From: Sulfurovum sp.
GTDB taxonomy: Bacteria > Campylobacterota > Campylobacteria > Campylobacterales > Sulfurovaceae
Direction: 5' to 3'
NCBI GenBank assembly: GCA_027068435.1
Contig: JAMOTA010000027.1
Location: forward strand, 60,027-124,026
Length of the DNA: 64,000 nucleotides
The translations under genes were made by a program, and so were the position numbers. Shown here in pieces: positions 7,864 through 16,923 of this stretch. The notes below the pieces were generated by a model. That model saw nothing but the letters and a program-made list of their open reading frames with translations. It was not told where the DNA came from and made no database searches. Each line of letters starts with the position of its first letter. Position 1 is the stretch's first letter.

Positions 7864-9901
7864 CTTCTATAAGTGTACTTTTTATCATCTTCTTATTAAA
7901 TGGTTTTCCTATATAAGCATTAAAGTTCTCATCTTTGTTACTCTCATCAATAGGGTCACCAGAGATATAAATAGCATAAATAGGTTTACTACCCTGCTCT
8001 TTTTCAAAATCACGAAATTTACTAATCACTTCCCCACCTGTAAGTTCAGGCATATGATTATCAAGATAAACTAAAGCATATGGCTCTTTAGCTTTAACTG
8101 CATCTTGCATCATGGATAATGCTGTTTTACCATCTTGAACCGTCTCTATTTGACAAAATTCATCTTTTATAATAGCACGTATTAGATGAATATTAATAAG
8201 ATCATCATCTACAATCAATACTTTAGCAGGTACATTATTGGTAAGAAATGTATATAAATCATTAACATAATACGTATATTGTGAAATAATATTTATCTGC
8301 TTTTCTTCTCCACATTTTACTAAAGATAAAAATACTTCTTCCATAACAACTAGCTCTATGCCATGCTCTTTTGTCCAATGCAGTACATCATCATTAAATT
8401 GATTTTGGAAACAAATCAAATGTGTTATCTCATCAGATACTTTAGAGATATTATTCACAGGAGTAATACTTTTATCATGCATACCCATTTTCACAAGATA
8501 TCGTATTAAATTCTTTCCTGTAAATACATTTTTCTTATCAAGTAGTATTGCAAGCTTTACATAGTTATTTTGAATTGGTGTAAGTACCGTTTTCTCATTT
8601 ACTACATAAATAGGTATATCAAAATAGAAAGTACTTCCTACTTCAACTTCACTTGTAATTTTTAACTCACCACCCATATCTTTAACATACTGAGCACTAA
8701 TAGAGAGTCCAAGTCCTGTTCCTCCATACTTAATATTTGTATCATCTTCAGCTTGCACAAATGCTTTAAATATCTCTTCTTGTTTTGCTTTAGGAATTCC
8801 TATTCCTGTATCTTGTACTGATATTTTAAGACTCACTGTCTTAGGATTATATATAACAGAAAAATCTATAGTTTTATGACTTGCAGTAAATTTATATGCA
8901 TTACTTATCAAGTTCATAATCACTCTTTTAAGTATCAAATCTTCTATCAATAACTCTTTGGGGATTAATGGGTCAATAAAAATATTGTATTCTATATTTT
9001 TATTGGACATACTTGCTGAAAAATTTTCTGCTATACCTGCAAAGAATCTAATAGGATTTACCTGAACAGGTTCAGATTTAGCACGTTCTCTTTGTGAAGT
9101 CATTCTATCTAAAATAGAAGTTGTTAAATCATTAATAAACTGGGCACTCTCTTTTGCATTATGTATATACTGTAAAAGTCTAGGATTATCTAATTGCTCT
9201 TCTAACAAATCAAGAAAACCATAAAGTGTATTTGCAGGTGTTCGAATATCATGAACAGTATTAGAAAGAAAACTCAATGTTACATCTGAAGCTTCAGTAT
9301 TTAAATTATTTTTTTCTATCTCCTTACTCTTTTCAACAATAGAACATGATTGTTGAATAAGTCTTTCACCCATATATACCTTTTGTACTGTATCTTCTTT
9401 CATTTCAGGATGCATTTTATACGTAATATTAATCAAATATGGAACCATAGACTCAAGAAGTTCCATATCATCTTTAGTAAAACTTTTAATATTTTGAACA
9501 GAAGAGTATGCTGTTACCAATCCAATAAGACGTTCCCCATCAAGCATTGGAACAATAATTTTTGATTTCATTCTAATTTTATCTGGATTATCAATATCAG
9601 CTAGATACTCTTTTTCACTTGCCAAGTAGTTATAGATTCCACCACTTAAGGTTAAAAAACATTTTGCTAAAACACCATGCTGTCCAAGCATGGAGATTTC
9701 ACGTACACTATTTTCTCTCTCACGTAAAAGTACTACTTGTTTTTCATCAAATACCCATAAAGAAGCAAACTCCGAATCCATCACTGACATGATAAGATTT
9801 TCAACAATAGTATTCACTTCTATATTATTATTTGTAGATTTTATTTTTCTTGTAGTCTCATTTAGTAATTCTTCTAACTCGGAGGAGTCTATTTTTCCCA
9901 T
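7847..9901 (-). CDS. GAF hybrid sensor kinase with pseudo-receiver and receiver
   Basis: A 684-residue soluble kinase. Residues about 20-160 look like a GAF domain (MDSEFASLWVFDE, then IVPMLDGERLIGLV). HisKA contains H217 in SNTVHDIRTP, a variant of the usual HEIRTP. HATPase follows (DTGIGIP, YGGTGLGLSIS). Residues about 445-550 have receiver-like alternation but no phosphoacceptor Asp, so they are probably a degenerate receiver. The C-terminal receiver is complete (VLIVDDD, LDNHMPELTGG, GKPF). With no membrane helix it should sense a cytoplasmic signal. It converges on the lone receiver gene with only 5 bp between stops. Confidence 0.87.
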   Translation of the reverse strand: MGKIDSSELEELLNETTRKIKSTNNNIEVNTIVENLIMSVMDSEFASLWVFDEKQVVLLRERENSVREISMLGQHGVLAKCFLTLSGGIYNYLASEKEYLADIDNPDKIRMKSKIIVPMLDGERLIGLVTAYSSVQNIKSFTKDDMELLESMVPYLINITYKMHPEMKEDTVQKVYMGERLIQQSCSIVEKSKEIEKNNLNTEASDVTLSFLSNTVHDIRTPANTLYGFLDLLEEQLDNPRLLQYIHNAKESAQFINDLTTSILDRMTSQRERAKSEPVQVNPIRFFAGIAENFSASMSNKNIEYNIFIDPLIPKELLIEDLILKRVIMNLISNAYKFTASHKTIDFSVIYNPKTVSLKISVQDTGIGIPKAKQEEIFKAFVQAEDDTNIKYGGTGLGLSISAQYVKDMGGELKITSEVEVGSTFYFDIPIYVVNEKTVLTPIQNNYVKLAILLDKKNVFTGKNLIRYLVKMGMHDKSITPVNNISKVSDEITHLICFQNQFNDDVLHWTKEHGIELVVMEEVFLSLVKCGEEKQINIISQYTYYVNDLYTFLTNNVPAKVLIVDDDLINIHLIRAIIKDEFCQIETVQDGKTALSMMQDAVKAKEPYALVYLDNHMPELTGGEVISKFRDFEKEQGSKPIYAIYISGDPIDESNKDENFNAYIGKPFNKKMIKSTLIEAIGKE

Positions 9902-10023
9902 ATACGCTCTCTTTAATATTAACTTTGATTAAGGCTATTATTATATAGAATTAGAATTAAAAAAAACTTTTATATTTTACCTTGCATTTAACTCTATATG
10001 TTATAACTATAATAAATACTTAG

Positions 10024-10029
10024 TATAAT
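10024..10029 (+). promoter_or_regulatory. Probable -10 box of the PAS/roadblock/SixA genes
   Basis: TATAAT at 10024-10029, followed by a strong Shine-Dalgarno AAGGAG (10053-10058) and the ATG at 10067. The following three genes are close together on the same strand, so this is the likely promoter of the group. Confidence 0.5.
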
Positions 10030-10066
10030 ATCTCAATTTTAAAATAGCTATTAAGGAGTAATTATA

Positions 10067-10585
10067 ATGGATAGACCAACACCAACAGATATAGAACATG
10101 AAGTAAGAAGTATAGATATGATTGTATCTAAAGGGGATGCAGAGGGTAATATTACCTATACAAATCCTATTTTTATGAAAATTTCAGGATATTCACAAGG
10201 AGAATTACTAGATCAACCCCACTCTATTCTTCGTCATCCAGATATGCCAAAAGTGATTTTTAAGCACCTTTGGAGTAGCATTAAAGAGGGAAATGATGTA
10301 AATGCTTATGTCAAAAACCTTTGTAAAGATGGTGGATATTATTGGATACTTGCACAAGTAAGAGTAGCTAAAAATCCTGATGGTTCATTTAGAAACTATG
10401 TTTCAACACGTAAAAATATTACTGCTGGAGCTAAAGAGATTATAAAAAATCTTTATGCTAAACTTTTAGAAGTTGAAAAAGCTGATGGTGTTGAAGCATC
10501 TGAAAAAGTACTTATAGATTTTTTAACAGAAAATGGACAAAGCATAGAGACATTTAATACTTTTATGCTTTCACTAAACAAATAA
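10067..10585 (+). CDS. Single PAS-domain (Aer-like) signalling protein
   Basis: A 172-residue soluble protein with one PAS domain at about residues 20-130. The motifs GNITYTNPIFMKISGYS, RHPDMP and YYWILAQV are close relatives of the PAS in the kinase at 3677-5761 and of the FAD-binding PAS of Aer, so a flavin- or redox-linked signal is plausible but not shown. A C-terminal helical tail follows, with no output domain. It is followed 24 bp later by a roadblock-like gene, suggesting a two-protein signalling unit. Confidence 0.82.
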   Translation: MDRPTPTDIEHEVRSIDMIVSKGDAEGNITYTNPIFMKISGYSQGELLDQPHSILRHPDMPKVIFKHLWSSIKEGNDVNAYVKNLCKDGGYYWILAQVRVAKNPDGSFRNYVSTRKNITAGAKEIIKNLYAKLLEVEKADGVEASEKVLIDFLTENGQSIETFNTFMLSLNK

Positions 10586-10609
10586 TAATATATAAATTAA
10601 GGATAATTA

Positions 10610-10999
10610 ATGATAGATTTTGACAAATCAATGAAAAGACTTCGTGCAGTAAATGGATACCTAGGTTCTGCCGTATTAAACTATGCTGGGGAAACACTCT
10701 ACATAGATAACGATAACACAGGAACTGATATTCCTTATTCTGCAAGTATTTTTAATGATGCTTACAGAATGATTTCAGAATCATCACTAGATGTAGGTTT
10801 TAGTGAAGCATCATCAATAGAAGCTAAAACACTTGATGGACATGTATTTCTTATCAATAGTGCAGGAAACTTCTCTGCAAATAACTTCTCTAAAATTAAT
10901 GTTTTTGCTATTTTTAGAGATGATGGAAACGTTGCACTAGCTAAAATGATTATGGATAAAGCTTCAAAATCTATATCTGAAGAACTAGGGCGTATTTAG
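10610..10999 (+). CDS. Roadblock/LC7-like protein
   Basis: A 129-residue protein whose pattern fits the Roadblock/LC7 fold: an N-terminal helix, a strand pair with GYLGSAVLNYAGETLY, a long helix, TLDGHVFLINS as the central strand pair, then FAIFRDDGNVALAKMIMDKA as the final strand and helix. Such proteins are GTPase regulators (MglB type) or scaffolds; no Ras-like MglA gene is near. A Shine-Dalgarno (AAGGA) precedes the ATG. Assignment rests on fold pattern, not strong motif identity. It sits between the PAS protein and sixA. Confidence 0.55.
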   Translation: MIDFDKSMKRLRAVNGYLGSAVLNYAGETLYIDNDNTGTDIPYSASIFNDAYRMISESSLDVGFSEASSIEAKTLDGHVFLINSAGNFSANNFSKINVFAIFRDDGNVALAKMIMDKASKSISEELGRI

Positions 11000-11020
11000 T
11001 CATTTTTCTATAAATATAAC

Positions 11021-11025
11021 AAAGG
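11021..11025 (+). promoter_or_regulatory. Shine-Dalgarno that points to an ATT start
   Basis: AAAGG at 11021-11025 is seven bases before an ATT at 11033, the position where homologues have the initiating ATG. No ATG, GTG or TTG exists in this frame between the upstream stop (10997-10999) and the catalytic RHAK motif. Confidence 0.5.
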
Positions 11026-11032
11026 CATACAC

Positions 11033-11563
11033 ATTAAAACTATTTACCTAATACGCCATGCAAAATCTAGTTGGAAAGACTCTGATGCTAGTGATTTTGA
11101 ACGTGGTTTAACAAAAAAAGGGTATAAAGACATCAATACTATAGGCTCATACCTATTAATACATGGTGTCTCACCAGATCTCATCTTGTCTAGTTGTTCT
11201 TTAAGAACACAAGAGACTGCTGATGGCTTGGGTAATAAACTTGAGTTTAAAGGTCCAAGACAATACCTTCAAGAGCTGTATCTTACTAGACCTGAGATAC
11301 TCAAAGATACTTTAATAATGCAAGAAAATCAGTATAATAGTATTTTAGTAGTAGGACATAATCCACAAATTACAGATTTAGTAAATATGTTAACACGTGA
11401 GCACGTATCAAAAGTACCTACACTTGGAGTAGTTGCTATTAACTTTGATATAGAACACTGGAGTGATATAGCAGAAACAAAAGGAGAGATAGACTTTTTT
11501 ATCTCACCAAATCAATTTAAATACTATATACCTAATGCAATTAGAAATATTTTAGATAAATAA
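11033..11563 (+). CDS. sixA: SixA-type phosphohistidine phosphatase with likely ATT start
   Basis: A histidine phosphatase of the SixA branch, about 176 residues. With the ATT at 11033 as start the protein opens KTIYLIRHAKSSW, holding the catalytic RHAK motif (H9). The second catalytic His is in VVGHNPQ. The region 11033-11185 is clearly coding, yet contains no standard start codon; the first in-frame TTG (11186) would remove the catalytic motif. SixA is known to dephosphorylate His-containing phosphotransfer domains, which fits the phosphorelay genes just upstream, although SixA genes are often found in unrelated contexts. Alternatives are an ATA start at 11027, a point mutation making a pseudogene, or a sequence error. 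Confidence 0.8.
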   Translation: MKTIYLIRHAKSSWKDSDASDFERGLTKKGYKDINTIGSYLLIHGVSPDLILSSCSLRTQETADGLGNKLEFKGPRQYLQELYLTRPEILKDTLIMQENQYNSILVVGHNPQITDLVNMLTREHVSKVPTLGVVAINFDIEHWSDIAETKGEIDFFISPNQFKYYIPNAIRNILDK

Positions 11564-11742
11564 TATATCGATAAATATTATTTCTTAAAAATTCAAGAGG
11601 ACTAAGAATTAATTATTTCAAAGTTATTATGAAAATAAAATTTACTCTTATTCATATTTACTTTGTAAGAGGATATTGAATGAGTATACCAATAGATATA
11701 CTACTAACTAGTAAATTTTTTTTCGTATTGCAATATAAGAGA

Positions 11743-12456
11743 CTATTCACCTCTCATTGCATCTGCAGGATCTAATTTTGTCGCTTGATATGCAGCGATA
11801 CTACTAGCAATTATGGCTAAAATAATCGTCGACGTAAATACAAGTAAGATATGTATAATATTTAATGTACAAAAAGATTCACCACTACGTAAATGAGCTT
11901 GAAAAAGCGTATTAATAATTGTTGCCATAATACCAAAAAAGACAAGTGCGATTACCACACCACTTGTAGATATAACCATACCCTGATAAATAGTAAAACG
12001 GAAAATCATACCTCCTGATAATCCTAATAATCTTAAAATACTCAATTCTTTACGTTTTCTTTCTACCGAAGAATACAAGTTTGCACTTAATGTTGCAGCA
12101 CCACCAATAACACCTACTGTTGTAATAAGCCAAAATATTAATGTCAAATATTTATCCAACTCTTTTACTTCATGAATTCGCTCTACTTGAGTAGAAACTT
12201 TAATACCTTGTTTTTCAAAAAATTGCTTCAGTGGTGCTACATCTTCAAGACTTTTTGCATAAATTCTAAAACTTGCATACCCACGTCTCGAAAGTAAAAA
12301 TTTCTTTGTATTTTCATCATATCTAATATTTCTCTGTCTTAATAATGTTAATTTTCCAGCTGTTTCAGCATCCATAAATGCAAAAGAAACTGCTTCCTTC
12401 ATAGGAAGTATAGTGATAGGCATACTTAATTTTGTACTTCTACTACATTTCCACAT
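11743..12456 (-). pseudogene. C-terminal remnant of an FtsX-type ABC permease
   Basis: The reading frame encodes only the back half of a MacB/LolC-like permease: a short periplasmic portion, then three membrane helices with the FtsX pattern (FWLITTVGVIGGAATLSANL, SVERKRKELSILRLLGLSG, and a C-terminal helix before AAYQATKLDPADAMRGE, the family's typical ending). The first membrane helix and most of the periplasmic domain are missing, and there is no partner ATPase gene. The apparent N-terminus lies in another gene's debris (12426-12488), so the junction near 12430 is probably a deletion. It could still yield a truncated membrane protein, but function is unlikely. Confidence 0.65.
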
Positions 12457-12488
12457 TTATTACACTTATACGATTCATATTGTCTCAT
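12426..12488 (-). pseudogene. Desulfoferrodoxin/desulforedoxin N-terminal fragment
   Basis: Twenty codons with a good Shine-Dalgarno (AAGGA) encode YKCNKCGNVVEV, the start of the desulforedoxin-type iron-binding domain (CxxCG followed by V/I-E-V), then stop. The rest of the domain, including the second cysteine pair, is absent; the sequence continues directly into the permease remnant in another frame. This looks like the 5' stub of an oxygen-detoxification gene (superoxide reductase family) left by a rearrangement. Confidence 0.5.
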
Positions 12489-12590
12489 CTTATATTCCTT
12501 TTATTGTATTAGATAACTTGTCCATAGTTTGATTATGACAGAATAGTACTTAAAGGATAATTATTATCCTTTAATAATTTAAACTATTTA

Positions 12591-12803
12591 TTATTTTAAA
12601 AACTTTAAAGCTAAAAATGGGATAACAACTAAAGCCCCTCCCACTACAATATTTAAAGTAAGCCCTTCTACAAAATATGGGAAAACCATTAGTGCAATAC
12701 CAGAGAGTAAAAACAGATTATCATCTCTTTTTTTACCATAAGAAAAATATCCCATACCTGTAATACCAAATATAATACTCCACATAAATACTTCCATTAA
12801 CAA
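12591..12803 (-). CDS. Small two- to three-helix membrane protein
   Basis: A 70-residue protein, mostly hydrophobic: MWSIIFGITGMGYFSYGKK, then a second helix with LLSGIALMVFPYFV and a third with NIVVGGALVVIPFLAL. It resembles a small conserved proteobacterial membrane family sometimes labelled 'amino acid transport protein' without experimental support. Translation may start at the second Met (MEVFMW); an AAGGAG Shine-Dalgarno precedes the first ATG. It stands alone with a likely TATAAT box upstream. The function is unknown. Confidence 0.6.
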   Translation of the reverse strand: MLMEVFMWSIIFGITGMGYFSYGKKRDDNLFLLSGIALMVFPYFVEGLTLNIVVGGALVVIPFLALKFLK

Positions 12804-12850
12804 ACTCCTTAAGATAATAGTAAATATTATACTCCAAAAATGATTTATAT

Positions 12851-14257
12851 TTAATCTATCAAATGTTTCAATACATCCTTAATAAGTACTTCATATTCTG
12901 ATAAAACTTCTGCTTTTACTTCATCTTTGGAACGAAAGAGTGTATGGTATTTTTCTAAGGACTTTCGTAATGTGTCATCCATCCATTTCTCTGTAAAGGT
13001 ACGTCCCATTTTTAGTTGTACTATCTCTCTTAAGGCGTGTGAATGGCTTGCTATCTTTGTGGTGTGGAAGAGTGTTCTGTTGAGTAAAATGTATGCAAAA
13101 TTTATATTTTTCATCGGACCCATCTCTAAGTAGTTTGTCCCTAAACTTTTTCCTAAAACTTTTACATCAGATAGTTCATTAAAACCAAAAAAAGCACTTG
13201 AACCTCCGAGTACTGCTCCAATGGTTGAACCTAGTAAAAAAGTCCCTCCCCCAAACATAAGGTCTATACCAGCACCTGTCATAGCACCACCTGTAGCACC
13301 TGTAATCAGTAACTCTTTACGTGTTAACCCAAAGAGTGAAGCACTCTCCTTAGAGAAGAGATCTACGCCTTCAAAGGTAAGAGACTCTTGCTCTTTTTCC
13401 AAATGATGGTGGTTCCATATTTGCTCTATCTGTTTTTGTGATGTCTGTTCTAACCCACGAAGTACTACTTGGTAACGCTCCTCTATCTGTTCTCTCTCTT
13501 CTTTACTTGCATCATCTTGTGTAAGTGCGAACTGTTCTACATGAGAGAGTGACTTATACATGAGTTTTGCTATAGCATTTGCACTACGTTCAAACATCTG
13601 TTCATGGTAAGCTTTAAAAAGATCGATAGAGTGGTTTACTGGAGCTATCCACTCCTCTTTAAGCTGTGCCATACTCTCTAAAAGTAGAAGATGTTGAGAG
13701 AAGGTAGCTAACATTGGATTGAAGGTTCGTACCATTTTAAAGTAATGCCCTAACGCTCTCTTCCACTCTTGGCTATAGTCACTCTCTCCTATGTGGTTGA
13801 TGAGTGCCATAGAGGGTTGCCCTGTCCAACGCAATATCTCCATCTCAGCCTCATACTCTTCTCCATAAGGTTTAGAACCATCAACTACATAGATGATACC
13901 TGCACCTGCCATAATAGGTTCAAGTAACTGAACCTCATCGTTAAAGCGTTCATCATCTTTGTGAGCTTCTATAAAAGCTAACACAACTTCATGTTTCTTA
14001 CTTGCAGGTACTTCATGCTTTTCTAACCATGCTAAGACTCTTCTTGCTCTTTGAAATCCAGGGGTATCAAAGAGTTCATAAAGAACTTTTCCATCTACAG
14101 TGAGAGGAAAGCTTCGTTTTTTTGTCGTGGTTCCAGGAGTGTCAGATATCTGTACCGAGTCATCAAAAGCTAGTGTAGAGACGATACTACTTTTGCCTTT
14201 GTTTGGATGCCCTACTACGGCAAATGTGGGGTGCATAGAAGTCATATTTTTAACCAT
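12851..14257 (-). CDS. DUF3482-type GTPase
   Basis: A 468-residue GTPase. The N-terminal G domain has the P-loop GHPNKGKSS, the switch motif SDTPGTTTKK, DTPGF and VVDGSKP. The long C-terminal part is helical with a glycine-rich hydrophobic segment (LLITGATGGAMTGAGIDLMF, then GSTIGAVLGGSSAFFGF) that probably inserts in or lies on the membrane, as in DUF3482 proteins. The family is regularly found behind a DUF2868 gene, as here (16-bp overlap), so the two probably work together at the inner membrane; the process is unknown. The start is one of three close Met codons (residues 1, 5, 8). Confidence 0.8.
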   Translation of the reverse strand: MVKNMTSMHPTFAVVGHPNKGKSSIVSTLAFDDSVQISDTPGTTTKKRSFPLTVDGKVLYELFDTPGFQRARRVLAWLEKHEVPASKKHEVVLAFIEAHKDDERFNDEVQLLEPIMAGAGIIYVVDGSKPYGEEYEAEMEILRWTGQPSMALINHIGESDYSQEWKRALGHYFKMVRTFNPMLATFSQHLLLLESMAQLKEEWIAPVNHSIDLFKAYHEQMFERSANAIAKLMYKSLSHVEQFALTQDDASKEEREQIEERYQVVLRGLEQTSQKQIEQIWNHHHLEKEQESLTFEGVDLFSKESASLFGLTRKELLITGATGGAMTGAGIDLMFGGGTFLLGSTIGAVLGGSSAFFGFNELSDVKVLGKSLGTNYLEMGPMKNINFAYILLNRTLFHTTKIASHSHALREIVQLKMGRTFTEKWMDDTLRKSLEKYHTLFRSKDEVKAEVLSEYEVLIKDVLKHLID

Positions 14258-15624
14258 ACCTTTTTAAGATGTAGAGTTTCAAGTTTTCTTCCCCACATCT
14301 CAAGCTCTTTTTGTGTAGCGATGTACTTCTCATTGCTTGTTCCTCTAGGCGTTAGAGTTACATGCTCTACTTGAATAACTAACTCCTCTAAAAAATCTAC
14401 AAAATCCATAGTGGGAGGTTCCCAAGATTTTACATAAAAAAGTACATTACCTTGAGATTTAGCGATAATAGCACTATCTTCACTCAAACTATTCGCTCCA
14501 CCTACTTCAAATACATCTTTACTTGTAACTTGCATAGTGTCATTAAGCACTGTTAACTCACTACTTGACATCGCCCAACCTAAAGTTACATCATAGCTAG
14601 AGTTTAGTTTTGCTATCTGCATACCATACTGCTTTTCATGAGAGGTAAATAGTTGCTCCTCTTTAGGTGAAGCGGTACTAATAATAGGCTCATTCATCTC
14701 TCTTAATAATGTAGTAGATCCTTCTAAACTTAAAAAAGATTTAAGCAAAGCATACCTAAAACCCCACTGTGTAAAAAGCCATAGTGTAAAACGTAGAAAA
14801 ATAGCATAAAATAGTGTTGTAAAAGCTAGAAACTTCCACCACTCTCCAAGCTTAGAGGCATTTTGAATCATACTCATATCAAGATTCTCCCCTAGCCTAA
14901 AATACTGGCTCTGTTCTATGAGTTCTAAAGAAGGAACAGCCCAAGGAAAAAGGTCTCTCCACGCAAAAGCGATACTTAAAAGGTATGAATGAAACTCTTG
15001 AGGTGAGACTTGAAGTGTTGTACTCCATGCAAAAGCAATATCTTTAGTAGTAACCATACCTAAAAGTGATACAAGTAATCCTAATGAAAAGAGTAGTGCT
15101 AGTAGTTGTGAACGTTTAATGAGCATCCAGTTTGTTAACTGTGGAGTTAAAGGTAACTCTTTTAAAGTGTGTTGTACTTTTTTAGGTAAAAGTTGTAACA
15201 CTCTCTCCATCCAAAAAGCAGGAGAGATATGTACTAAAAAGCTATGTGAACTACCTGCTTTTAACATAGAAAAAAAGGTAAGTATCATCGTAAGAAGAGG
15301 TAAAAGTACTACCATTGCTAAGAAGTAAATAACATTGACAGGTTCATGCCCACTGTAACTAAGCAGACCCATCCCAGAGAACAGCCCTAATAGAAAAGCT
15401 AATATGGCTAAAGTGAGTGTTAACCCATATAAATAACTACCAATTTGCTGACTTAGAAGTGGTTTTTTTAATCTACCTTCATACTTTTGCACCCATAGCA
15501 ATATCTGCTTAAAAGGTGAGTAATTTACATCTTCTATCTCTAAACCAAAAGCACGATTCTCTTCACGAGAAGGCTTATGGCTCTGTAGTAGAGCATAAAA
15601 ATCAATATAATTTTTTAAATTCAT
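14242..15624 (-). CDS. DUF2868 multi-helix membrane protein
   Basis: A 460-residue protein with paired membrane helices near residues 65-90 and 98-120, further helices at about 170-195 and 265-285, and a soluble C-terminal domain. The N-terminus with ENRAFGLEI and the layout match DUF2868, a family that co-occurs with DUF3482 GTPases. Its gene overlaps the GTPase gene by 16 bp and begins 3 bp after malic enzyme ends, so the three are probably transcribed together. No enzymatic motif is visible; it may be the membrane anchor of the GTPase. Confidence 0.75.
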   Translation of the reverse strand: MNLKNYIDFYALLQSHKPSREENRAFGLEIEDVNYSPFKQILLWVQKYEGRLKKPLLSQQIGSYLYGLTLTLAILAFLLGLFSGMGLLSYSGHEPVNVIYFLAMVVLLPLLTMILTFFSMLKAGSSHSFLVHISPAFWMERVLQLLPKKVQHTLKELPLTPQLTNWMLIKRSQLLALLFSLGLLVSLLGMVTTKDIAFAWSTTLQVSPQEFHSYLLSIAFAWRDLFPWAVPSLELIEQSQYFRLGENLDMSMIQNASKLGEWWKFLAFTTLFYAIFLRFTLWLFTQWGFRYALLKSFLSLEGSTTLLREMNEPIISTASPKEEQLFTSHEKQYGMQIAKLNSSYDVTLGWAMSSSELTVLNDTMQVTSKDVFEVGGANSLSEDSAIIAKSQGNVLFYVKSWEPPTMDFVDFLEELVIQVEHVTLTPRGTSNEKYIATQKELEMWGRKLETLHLKKVWLKI

Positions 15625-15627
15625 CGC

Positions 15628-16902
15628 CTACTTTTCTTCATCATATCCATAAATAAGACATCTAAGTTCCTCTTTATAGGCATCATCATCATAACTATCT
15701 ACACGTGCAACACCCTCTTCAAATGCTGTTCTTGCAACAGCAGAAGCTACCCAGATAAGTGCTTCTTTGTTAAAAGGTAAAGGGATAATATGCTCTTTTC
15801 CATAAGCTAAATCTTCATTATGATACGCAGCTTTAACGTAGTCAGGAACAGGCTCTTTAGCCAAAGCTGCCAAAGCTTGAGAAGCTGCCATTTTCATACC
15901 CTCTGTAATCTTCTTAGCTCTTACATCTAATGCCCCTCTAAAGATGAAAGGAAAACCAAGTACATTGTTAATTTGGTTAGGATAATCAGAACGACCTGTA
16001 CCCATAACAACATCATCTCTTACTGCTTTTACCTCTTCAGGAAGTATTTCAGGTGTAGGGTTAGCTAATGCAAAGATAATAGGTTCAGGTGCCATCTTTG
16101 CTACCATCTCTTTCGTTAAAGCTCCTGCAACTGAGAGTCCAAGGAACATATCAGCACCTTCTATAGCGTCACTAAGTGTTTTATCTTCTGTCTCTATAGC
16201 AAACTTTAACTTATAAGGGTTTAAATCTGTTCTACTTGTAGATATAACACCTTTGGAGTCACACATCACAATATGTTTAACCCCTAGCTCTCTATACATC
16301 TTTGCACAAGATATACCTGCTGCTCCTGCACCGTTGACAACAATTTTAATCTCTTCAGCTTTTTTACCTGTAAGCTCAAGTGTATTCATAAGCCCTGCTG
16401 TTGTAATGATGGCTGTACCGTGTTGGTCATCATGAAATACAGGAATATCTAACTCCTCTTTTAAAATACGCTCTATCTCAAAACATCTTGGAGCAGAGAT
16501 ATCTTCAAGGTTGATACCTCCAAAAGTAGGAGCAATTGCTTTACAAGTAGCAACTATCTCTTCAACAGTATGTACATCAAGTTCTATGTCAAAGGCATCT
16601 ACTTGTGCAAACTTTTTAAAGAGTACAGACTTACCCTCCATTACAGGCTTAGAAGCCAAAGGACCAATATCACCAAGACCCAATACTGCCGTTCCATCAG
16701 AGATAACAGCTACTAAGTTACCACGGTTTGTGTACTCAAAAGAGAGAGATTCATCTTTTTCTATTTCAAGACAAGGAACAGCCACTCCTGGGGTATAAGC
16801 TAAAGAGAGTTCATGTTGTGAAGAGCATGGTTTAGTTAAGTTAATCCCTATTTTTCCATTTTTATGATAATTTAACACTTCTTCTTTTGTAATATCTGCC
16901 AT
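15628..16902 (-). CDS. maeB: Malic enzyme (malate to pyruvate and CO2)
   Basis: A 424-residue malic enzyme of the short prokaryotic form, without the phosphotransacetylase-like tail of long MaeB proteins. It carries SLAYTPGVAVPC, the GTAVLGLGDIGP nucleotide/substrate region, FDIELDVH with the metal-binding acids, FHDDQHGTA and the Rossmann motif VNGAGAAGIS. It would link the TCA cycle to pyruvate with NAD(P)H formation. AAAAGG precedes the ATG. It lies downstream of the molybdoenzyme locus, separated by 61 bp that contain its own probable promoter. Confidence 0.92.
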   Translation of the reverse strand: MADITKEEVLNYHKNGKIGINLTKPCSSQHELSLAYTPGVAVPCLEIEKDESLSFEYTNRGNLVAVISDGTAVLGLGDIGPLASKPVMEGKSVLFKKFAQVDAFDIELDVHTVEEIVATCKAIAPTFGGINLEDISAPRCFEIERILKEELDIPVFHDDQHGTAIITTAGLMNTLELTGKKAEEIKIVVNGAGAAGISCAKMYRELGVKHIVMCDSKGVISTSRTDLNPYKLKFAIETEDKTLSDAIEGADMFLGLSVAGALTKEMVAKMAPEPIIFALANPTPEILPEEVKAVRDDVVMGTGRSDYPNQINNVLGFPFIFRGALDVRAKKITEGMKMAASQALAALAKEPVPDYVKAAYHNEDLAYGKEHIIPLPFNKEALIWVASAVARTAFEEGVARVDSYDDDAYKEELRCLIYGYDEEK

Positions 16903-16923
16903 AATTCGCCTTTTAATTTAATA

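Noticed and set aside
11559..11582. AT-only inverted repeat after sixA as a terminator
   Set aside because: An eight-base stem of only A and T with an eight-base loop and no T-run is too weak to call.
11706..11713. A T8 tract downstream of sixA as a phase-variation site
   Set aside because: It is in a non-coding gap and does not affect any gene.
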